Below, piece after piece: positions 1 to 4,563 of a stretch of DNA of 5,684 nucleotides (position 1 is the stretch's first letter; the number at the start of each line of letters is the position of its first letter). The position numbers and the translations under genes are program-made. The notes below the pieces were generated by a model. The model saw only the letters and a program-made list of their open reading frames with translations. It did no database searches and was not told where the DNA came from. Source of the stretch: Bacteroidota bacterium (lineage in GTDB: Bacteria; Bacteroidota; Bacteroidia; Bacteroidales; JAADJA01); the NCBI GenBank assembly GCA_024278155.1, contig JAJRTT010000225.1, positions 1-5,684 of the forward strand. The letters run 5' to 3'.

Positions 1-545
1 ACAAATGCAACTGTTTGGAGGGTAAACAACCGCGCAAATATGGATGCCGATTTTTCAATCTTGCAAGAAGCAATCGATGGTGCACCTACAGGTGACACCC
101 TATATGTTGGAGGTAGTGCCTTTAGCTTCTGAATAATGTATTGTGGGGAACGGTTACAACTTATTATACTGAACATATTAATAATATATTGATTACAGGC
201 AGCTATGGTAATGGGATGGGAAATGAAGCATACAATAATATTTGCAATTCAACCCAATGCCCTGATTTTAACAACAATCAGCGAAATATTGATCTGGCTA
301 CTGTATTTGAAGATCATATTAAGTATATTGATAATGGTTATCTGCTTTCAAATGGTTCCCCAGCATTTGGAGCAGGTTTTAACGGTGGGGATTGCGGGGC
401 TTTCAGTTATGATTACGGAGGAAGTCCTTATGTGCTTTCGGGTATGTCCGAAACACCTGCCATATTTGAGGCTACGATACCAAGTTATGGCACTTCATCA
501 TTGCCGGTGAACATAAAAGCCACAACGCACAATGCAAACAAATGA
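1..545 (+). pseudogene. Broken right-handed beta-helix secreted protein (5' end outside window, internal deletion and frameshift)
   Basis: The remains of a large exported protein of the right-handed parallel beta-helix kind common in Bacteroidota. Frame 1 from the left edge reads VWRVNNRANMDADF then LQEAIDGAPTGDTLYVGGSA. This is the usual N-terminal strand of such proteins just after the signal peptide, which would lie left of the window. The frame stops at TGA 130-132. Frame 3 then carries a typical C-terminal end from about 126: NNVLWG, HINNILITGS, the last-rung motif GSPAFGAGFNGGDCGAF, then YVLSGMSETPAIFEATIP and a stop at 543-545. In intact members I know from the family, these two parts are separated by many helical rungs, so most of the central domain has been deleted at about 117-131 and the frame lost. 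The TTG at 141 is not a credible start. The original role was probably cell-surface or secreted carbohydrate binding or adhesion (inference). The product is almost certainly non-functional. Confidence 0.8.
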
Positions 546-549
546 TTCA

Positions 550-747
550 CAACGTCATTGCGTATTTCCCCGTCATTGCGAGGAATCCATTGGGGAGGAA
601 TTCCGTGGCAATCTGTTGGCTACTACGGACAGTCCAAAACGTGAACAGATTGCCACAGAACGCTTACCAACTTGCCTTCCCTTCAGTTCCTCGCAATGAC
701 GTGGCATTAATTGTTTTTGACCATTTCAGAATCTTTTAATGACGTTG
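550..747. repeat. Nested inverted-repeat element of the GTCATTGCGAGG dispersed-palindrome type
   Basis: Three perfect inverted repeats are nested around one centre. The outer pair is CAACGTCATT (550-559) with AATGACGTTG (738-747). The middle pair is CGTCATTGCGAGGAA (571-585) with TTCCTCGCAATGACG (687-701). The inner pair is GTGGCAATCTGTT (605-617) with AACAGATTGCCAC (644-656). CGTCATTGCG also occurs twice directly, at 553-562 and 571-580. This resembles the REP- or MITE-like palindromes that are dispersed in many bacterial genomes and usually lie between genes. It could fold into a long branched hairpin in DNA or RNA. It separates two decayed genes and ends 24 bases before the dead start codon of the next one. 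No transposase is present, so movement would need help in trans. A 65-codon open frame across it is a by-product of the repeat, not a gene. Confidence 0.8.
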
Positions 748-771
748 GTAAATTAACTAAAAACAAATATT

Positions 772-1065
772 ACGAAAAACAAATTACCAATATCACTCCT
801 GTTCCTCTTTTTAGGAAAATTGATTTTTGCCCAACTCCCCGATATTGTCCAAATGGAATATTATTTCGATAACGATCCCGGTTTTGGGAATGGCGAGGAT
901 GTTTCAATAATCCAAGATTCAATTATTGATAAAATTTTTTCGCCCGGTATTTCAGGGATATCACCGGGTGAACACAATTTATTTTACAGGGTAATGGATG
1001 AAAACGGCAGGTGGAGCTTAACAAATTCAGCACCATTTTATATGTTAGGCTTACGGGGGTTTTAA
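772..1065 (+). pseudogene. Truncated exported protein with a mutated start codon (ACG for ATG)
   Basis: The frame opened at 772 reads (M)KNKLPISLLFLFLGKLIFA followed by Q, a textbook signal peptide with a short basic head, a hydrophobic core and a cleavage site after Ala. Its first codon, however, is ACG. No ATG, GTG or TTG lies upstream in frame before the TAA at 754-756. The only in-frame alternative, TTG at 820, would remove most of the signal peptide. The mature part reads VQMEYYFDNDPGFGNGEDVSI, then GEHNLFYRVMDENGRWSLTNSAPFY. I recognise this as a small beta-domain recurring in secreted Bacteroidota proteins (EYYFDxDPGFGNG opening, RVxDxxGxWS closing). The frame ends after one domain with LGLRGF and a stop, where relatives usually continue, so the 3' part is also lost. 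Function is unknown. Very weak initiation at ACG cannot be excluded. Confidence 0.72.
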
Positions 1066-1147
1066 TTTGAACGGACAATCAGATAACAATGACAGAAATG
1101 ATAATTGGTTTGAAAATGAATTTATGAATAGCCAAATACCTGATTAA
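1049..1147 (+). pseudogene. Possible out-of-frame remnant, Asn/Asp-rich tail
   Basis: Frame 2, overlapping the end of the preceding broken gene, reads AYGGFNLNG, then QSDNNDRNDNWFENEFMN, to TAA at 1145-1147. The composition (many Asn, Asp and Glu plus Trp and Phe) is more protein-like than chance, and the frame takes over where the previous one ends. It could be the displaced continuation of that gene or a scrap of another. No family is recognised, there is no start codon of its own, and it may be noise. Confidence 0.22.
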
Positions 1148-1182
1148 AATGGAAGATATTTCGGTGAGGTCAAGCCCGGGAA

Positions 1183-1896
1183 CTACCTCAATTCCCTCAA
1201 ATACATCTGCACAGCATTCTCCAACCCCAGGTAAAGGGCATCGGAAATAAGCGCATGGCCAATGGACACTTCGAGCAGGCCGGGGATGTTTTGGGCAAAA
1301 TATTTTAGGTTCCCCAAATCCAGGTCGTGGCCGGCATTCAATCCCAGGCCGACCGAATTGGCAACTTTTGCGGCTTCGATAAATGGGGCAATGGCTTTTT
1401 TCTTATTGGTTGGATAATTTGTAGCATAAGATTCAGTATAAAGCTCAACCCTGTCGGCACCGGTCACAATCGCATTTTCAATCATTTTGGCATGGGTTTC
1501 AATAAACACCGAAACCCGGATACCGTTGCGTTTAAACTCGGAATTGACCTCTTTCAAAAAAGCCTCGTTTTTAACGGTGTCCCAACCCGCATTGGAAGTG
1601 AGCACCCCGGGAGGGTCGGGGACCAGCGTTACCTGATCGGGCTTGACTTCCAAAACCAGGTCGATGAATTTTTGATTGGGATAGCCTTCAATATTGAATT
1701 CCGTTGTAACTATCGGGCTGATGTCCCGCACATCCCGATAACGGATATGCCTTTCATCGGGACGTGGATGGACCGTAATCCCTTCTGCCCCGAAACGTTC
1801 GCAATCAATGGCAGCTTTCAAGACATCGGGCACGTTTCCCCCCCTTGCATTTCTGAGGGTAGCAATTTTATTTATGTTTACGCTCAAACGGGTCAT
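1183..1896 (-). CDS. pdxJ: Pyridoxine 5'-phosphate synthase PdxJ
   Basis: A cytoplasmic TIM-barrel enzyme of the DXP-dependent vitamin B6 pathway. It condenses 3-amino-2-oxopropyl phosphate (made by PdxA) with 1-deoxy-D-xylulose 5-phosphate to give pyridoxine 5'-phosphate. The 237 residues match the family's usual length. The N-terminal signature VNINKIATLRNARGG is at residues 6-20 (E. coli has VNIDHIATLRNARG). The loop VHPRPDERHI at 42-51 supplies catalytic and phosphate-contacting His43, Arg45 and His50. Glu70 lies in FNIEG, Thr100 in LVPDPPGVLTS, and the catalytic His190 in LNAGHDLDLGNL. IGHA at 212-215 forms a phosphate-binding turn. The ATG at 1894-1896 places this signature as in relatives, so the start is sound. 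No strong Shine-Dalgarno sequence precedes it, as is normal in this phylum. It stands alone on the minus strand, divergent from the SPOR gene. No lesions are seen, and the identification is firm. Confidence 0.97.
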   Translation of the reverse strand: MTRLSVNINKIATLRNARGGNVPDVLKAAIDCERFGAEGITVHPRPDERHIRYRDVRDISPIVTTEFNIEGYPNQKFIDLVLEVKPDQVTLVPDPPGVLTSNAGWDTVKNEAFLKEVNSEFKRNGIRVSVFIETHAKMIENAIVTGADRVELYTESYATNYPTNKKKAIAPFIEAAKVANSVGLGLNAGHDLDLGNLKYFAQNIPGLLEVSIGHALISDALYLGLENAVQMYLRELR

Positions 1897-1918
1897 AATT
1901 GTAGTTTTTTGTGAATAA

Positions 1919-1926
1919 CAAAGTTA
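1919..1926 (-). promoter_or_regulatory. Candidate Bacteroidota -7 promoter box for pdxJ
   Basis: Read on the minus strand this is TAACTTTG, an exact match to the Bacteroidota sigma-ABfr -7 consensus TANNTTTG. Its 3' end is 22 bases before the pdxJ ATG. About 21 bases upstream is TTTTC rather than a true TTTG -33 box, so the -33 element is weak. The assignment rests on consensus and position only. Confidence 0.5.
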
Positions 1927-1958
1927 CATCTTTCCGGGCTTCTTTGTGAAAATTTCAG

Positions 1959-1975
1959 CCCTTTATATTAAAGGG
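1959..1975. promoter_or_regulatory. Short perfect palindrome upstream of pdxJ (possible operator)
   Basis: CCCTTTA (1959-1965), a 3-base spacer, then TAAAGGG (1969-1975). It is a perfect 7+3+7 inverted repeat lying 33 bases upstream of the pdxJ -7 box. A dimeric regulator could bind here, but no known operator is recognised. No T-run follows on either strand, so it is not an intrinsic terminator. A repeat this short in AT-rich DNA can be chance. Confidence 0.3.
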
Positions 1976-1985
1976 ACAAAGTATT

Positions 1986-2141
1986 TCAGGAGCCTTTGTT
2001 GTAATTTGCCGAAACGGTAACCGGACCACCACCAATATGCGGGAAATCAACCACAAATTTTATTTTTCTGAAAACAAGCCTTTTAACGATTAATGCCTGA
2101 TCGCCCAATACTTTTCTGACCACGTTTAACCCTTTGTCTTT
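1986..2141 (-). pseudogene. Possible gene remnant (51 codons, no start)
   Basis: On the minus strand the frame after an in-frame TAG (2142-2144) reads KDKGLNVVRKVLGDQALIV, then KRLVFRKIKFVVDFPHIGGG, then PVTVSANYNKGS and TGA (1986-1988). Alternating hydrophobic and basic residues, the GGGP turn and codon choice similar to the neighbours make it look like real protein sequence. No ATG lies in this frame, so at best it is the tail of a dead gene. I do not recognise a family. It may also be fortuitous. Confidence 0.28.
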
Positions 2142-2224
2142 CTACTGAACATCAATATTTGCAAACCTTTTCCGAAAAATCCAGTATAAGCACAGGATTT
2201 ATTTAGATAACTGAAATTTCAATA

Positions 2225-3427
2225 ATGAGTTACAAGAGATTTTCTATTAGCCTGTTGTTATTATTAGGCCTTTTTGTCAATAAATCGCTCGTGGCACAGT
2301 TCACAGCGGATTATCTTCTGGCCGATAATCTGCCTGCATATTCACCGGAATCAAATTCAGGAAACAAAGGTTTACCTTATTCACTGGATTATAACGAGAT
2401 TGCAAAGCAGGAGGGCATTGCGCCATTTGAAGGTGAGTTTTCGGATACATATGTGGTTGTTCGGAAAGGAAAGAGAAGGGGAAAAGGAAAGGGGGGATAT
2501 TCGTTCCGGATAAACCTGGAATACGACCTTCCCGAAAAGATAATTTCCGGCTCTACTTTTCAGTTTAAATGTAAAATCTCAAAAGGCGATTTAACCGGAT
2601 CGGCAAAACTAACACAGCGCTTGCCCATTGGTTTTGACATCGTGGAATCGGTAATTGGCGGGGCAAAAACGAAATATTCAAATTATACGCTAAACCTGAT
2701 CTGGGACGAGGTTCCGGTTGACAGCATCATTGAGATAAGCTATAATGTGGTGGTGAACAGAAGCTATGGGTACCTTCCCATTTCAAGTATTCTCTATTTT
2801 GAGGAAACAGGCAAAAAATATCTTTTTAACACCCATGTTTTGGTGGACAAAGAACAGCCCGCTGAGGATTTAATCGTGTACAGTCCCCCGCCAGCACCCG
2901 AGAATGATGCCGGGATAATTCTTGTCGAAACGGTTAAGCCGGGCAAAAATTCTGGTGTGATGCCATCAAAAAAGTACAATGTTTCACAAGACAAAAAGGA
3001 AATCCCGGAACATCGACCCATTGTTATTTCCGAATCCCGTGATATTAAAACAGGGTCGGTACAGCCTGATAATCCAACTGTTGGGCATAAGGCTCCGGAT
3101 TCAAAAAAAACCGAAACTAAAACGAGATCGGTTGCAGGCAATTCAAATACAACCAATAGCCCTGCAAAAAGCTCGAATCAAGTGGTATATAGTATTCAAA
3201 TCCTTGCATTGATGTACAATAATGTGAATCCCGAAAACCTCAAAAGGAAATACCATATTGCCGAAAGTGTCAAGGTAGAGAAATTCAATAATTGGAGGAA
3301 ATATACCGTAGGCCATTTTATTTCATTGAGAGAGGCAAAAGCTTCGTTGGCCATTATTAAGCAGAAAGGCTTAAAAGATGCCTTTATCGTGGGCTACAAA
3401 AATGGTTACCGTTTTCTGGTTTATTAG
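2225..3427 (+). CDS. Exported SPOR-domain protein with Ig-like region
   Basis: A 400-residue exported protein. Residues 1-24 are a signal peptide (basic SYKR head, LLLLLGLF core, cleavage likely after LVA before Gln25), so it acts outside the inner membrane. Residues 80-91 form a very basic Arg/Lys/Gly patch. Residues 92-207 look like an Ig-like, DUF11-style beta domain (LTQRLPIGFDIVE, WDEVPVDSIIEISYNVVV). Residues 208-318 are a low-complexity linker rich in Pro, Ser, Asn and Lys. Residues 319-400 are a SPOR domain: VVYSIQILAL, then NNWRKYTVGHFISLREA, then GLKDAFIVGYKNGYRF. SPOR domains bind glycan strands stripped of peptide stems, as found at division septa, so a cell-wall or division role is likely (family knowledge); the exact job is unknown. 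The ATG at 2225 puts the signal peptide exactly at the N-terminus. It appears monocistronic: it diverges from pdxJ and is separated from fbp by a palindrome and a promoter. Confidence 0.88.
   Translation: MSYKRFSISLLLLLGLFVNKSLVAQFTADYLLADNLPAYSPESNSGNKGLPYSLDYNEIAKQEGIAPFEGEFSDTYVVVRKGKRRGKGKGGYSFRINLEYDLPEKIISGSTFQFKCKISKGDLTGSAKLTQRLPIGFDIVESVIGGAKTKYSNYTLNLIWDEVPVDSIIEISYNVVVNRSYGYLPISSILYFEETGKKYLFNTHVLVDKEQPAEDLIVYSPPPAPENDAGIILVETVKPGKNSGVMPSKKYNVSQDKKEIPEHRPIVISESRDIKTGSVQPDNPTVGHKAPDSKKTETKTRSVAGNSNTTNSPAKSSNQVVYSIQILALMYNNVNPENLKRKYHIAESVKVEKFNNWRKYTVGHFISLREAKASLAIIKQKGLKDAFIVGYKNGYRFLVY
2463..2497 (+). repeat. 35-base homopurine tract inside the SPOR-protein gene
   Basis: An uninterrupted run of G and A that includes AAAGGGGGGA near its end (G6 at 2491-2496). 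It encodes the basic patch at residues 80-91. The tract is intact and in frame. It could slip during replication or pause polymerases, but G6 is short for phase variation. Confidence 0.55.
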
Positions 3428-3471
3428 CCCTATCCTTCATACTTCCTTTTAAGCATATTTCATAATCCTTA

Positions 3472-3509
3472 TTTTAACCTGATTAATTCATGAATTAATC
3501 AGGTTAAAA
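3472..3509. promoter_or_regulatory. Perfect 38-base palindrome upstream of fbp (candidate operator)
   Basis: The left arm TTTTAACCTGATTAATTCA (3472-3490) is followed without spacer by its exact reverse complement (3491-3509), giving 19 matched pairs. It ends 5 bases before the fbp -7 box, so it covers the place where a -33 box would lie. That position suits an operator for a dimeric or tetrameric regulator. It also begins 44 bases after the SPOR gene stop, so a terminator role was considered. However, the stem is followed by AAAAGAG rather than a T-run on the plus strand, and it has no loop sequence, which argues against a standard intrinsic terminator. I do not recognise the motif as a known regulator site. 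Confidence 0.7.
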
Positions 3510-3514
3510 GAGTG

Positions 3515-3522
3515 TACTTTTG
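3515..3522 (+). promoter_or_regulatory. Candidate Bacteroidota -7 promoter box for fbp
   Basis: TACTTTTG is an exact match to the TANNTTTG consensus, 15 bases before the fbp ATG at 3538. No clear TTTG -33 box lies at the usual spacing, because the palindrome occupies that place. This may mean activator dependence or simply a weak -33. The box also shows that the TTG at 3520 is promoter sequence rather than a start codon. Confidence 0.55.
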
Positions 3523-3537
3523 TGGAAAATTAAACCT

Positions 3538-4563
3538 ATGAAAACACTTATTGAATTTATAAACGAAGAGCAAAGCCATATCCCCAATGCAAGCGGGGAC
3601 TTTTCGAGGCTAATGAACGACATTGGCATTGCGGCAAAAATCGTGAACCGTGAAATCAACAAGGCCGGCCTGGGCGATATTATGGGATATGAAGGCACGG
3701 CCAATGTGCAGGGCGAAGATCAGAAAAAGCTGGATGTATATGCCAACAATGAGTTTATCAAGGCCCTGAAAAATGGAGGGCAGTGCTGTGCAATAGCTTC
3801 CGAAGAAAATGAAGGCCTTGTTACGTTTGAAAACAAGCTTTCGAATGATGGACAGTATGTGGTTGCGATGGATCCACTCGATGGTTCTTCCAATATTGAA
3901 GTGAATGTTTCCATTGGAACTATTTTCTCGATTTTCAAAAGGAAAACAAAACCCGGGAGCCCGGGAACCGTGGAAGACTTGCTCCAACCCGGAAACCAAC
4001 TTATTGCGGCAGGCTATGTGATTTACGGCTCATCCACTATGTTGGTGTATTCCACCGGAAATGGTGTGAATGGTTTTACGCTCGACCCATCGGTAGGGCT
4101 TTTTCTGATGTCGCACCCGAATATGAAAATACCCGGTGGCGGGAAAATATATTCGGTAAATGAAGCGAATTATATTTATTTCCCCGATGGGGTAAAGGAA
4201 TACTTGCGATATTGCCAGGAAGACGATGCGAAAACAAACCGGCCTTATACCACAAGGTACATTGGATCCCTTGTGGCCGATTTTCACCGGAACCTGATTC
4301 GGGGCGGTATTTATTTATATCCCGGGACAAGGAAAAACCCCAACGGGAAATTGAGGCTCCTCTATGAAAATGTCCCTGTTGCCTTTCTTGCCGAACAAGC
4401 AGGGGGAAAGGCCACGGATGGTTTCAGGAGGATATTGGACATACGGCCCAAAGCTTTGCACGACCGTACGCCACTTTTCATCGGTTCAAAGCATATGGTT
4501 GAAAAAGCCGAGTATTTCATGGATTATTTTTCCAAAGAGTTTAAGCCGGAAGATACCGAGTAA
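3538..4563 (+). CDS. fbp: Fructose-1,6-bisphosphatase, class I
   Basis: A cytoplasmic enzyme that hydrolyses fructose 1,6-bisphosphate to fructose 6-phosphate and phosphate, the committed step of gluconeogenesis, and needs Mg2+. At 341 residues it is close to E. coli Fbp (332). The metal-binding acids are Glu89 and Glu90 (ASEENEG), Asp112 and Asp115 (AMDPLDGSSNIEVNVSIG, residues 110-127), and Glu277 (LLYENVP). Substrate contacts include Arg240 and Tyr241 (TRYIGSLVADFHRNL) and Lys271 (GKLRLLYE). The segment GDFS at 20-23 corresponds to the AMP-site loop GELT of the pig enzyme, so AMP inhibition is plausible but not proven. The usual ECNPMA reads ENVPVA here (277-282), a variant in an otherwise conserved loop. 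The start is taken at the ATG at 3538 because MKTLIEFI fits family N-termini and the in-frame TTG at 3520 overlaps the -7 box. The stop overlaps the next gene's ATG (TAATG), indicating an operon with translational coupling. Confidence 0.97.
   Translation: MKTLIEFINEEQSHIPNASGDFSRLMNDIGIAAKIVNREINKAGLGDIMGYEGTANVQGEDQKKLDVYANNEFIKALKNGGQCCAIASEENEGLVTFENKLSNDGQYVVAMDPLDGSSNIEVNVSIGTIFSIFKRKTKPGSPGTVEDLLQPGNQLIAAGYVIYGSSTMLVYSTGNGVNGFTLDPSVGLFLMSHPNMKIPGGGKIYSVNEANYIYFPDGVKEYLRYCQEDDAKTNRPYTTRYIGSLVADFHRNLIRGGIYLYPGTRKNPNGKLRLLYENVPVAFLAEQAGGKATDGFRRILDIRPKALHDRTPLFIGSKHMVEKAEYFMDYFSKEFKPEDTE

Larger units (their letters stand above)
1897..2224. other. Divergent intergenic region between pdxJ and the SPOR-protein gene
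   Basis: A 328-base stretch with no intact gene. Starting from the pdxJ side it holds a -7 box (1919-1926), a short palindrome (1959-1975) and a minus-strand coding-like stretch (1986-2141). The final 80 bases form an AT-rich leader to the SPOR gene. I found no convincing -7/-33 pair for the SPOR gene. TATAAGCA near 2192 preceded by TTTG at 2158-2161 is the nearest, and it fits poorly. No Shine-Dalgarno sequence is visible before the ATG at 2225. Confidence 0.6.

Noticed and set aside
141..545. Independent 134-residue gene starting at TTG 141
   Set aside because: It is the C-terminal part of a beta-helix protein whose N-terminal part lies just upstream in another frame; there is no signal peptide or leader at 141.
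542..739. 65-codon open frame with ATG start across the repeat
   Set aside because: It coincides almost exactly with the nested inverted repeat. Such palindromes often give spurious frames starting around VIAR, and no protein family is visible.
1327..1914. 195-codon plus-strand frame opposite pdxJ
   Set aside because: It is the antisense shadow of a clearly real gene, with no recognisable domain of its own.
3472..3509. Palindrome as an intrinsic terminator of the SPOR gene
   Set aside because: No T-run follows the stem on either strand; T residues precede it and A residues follow it. There is also no loop sequence. It is kept as an operator candidate, with termination not fully excluded.
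3520..3537. TTG start extending Fbp by six residues
   Set aside because: It overlaps the TACTTTTG promoter box, and MKTLIEFI from the ATG at 3538 is the usual Fbp N-terminus.
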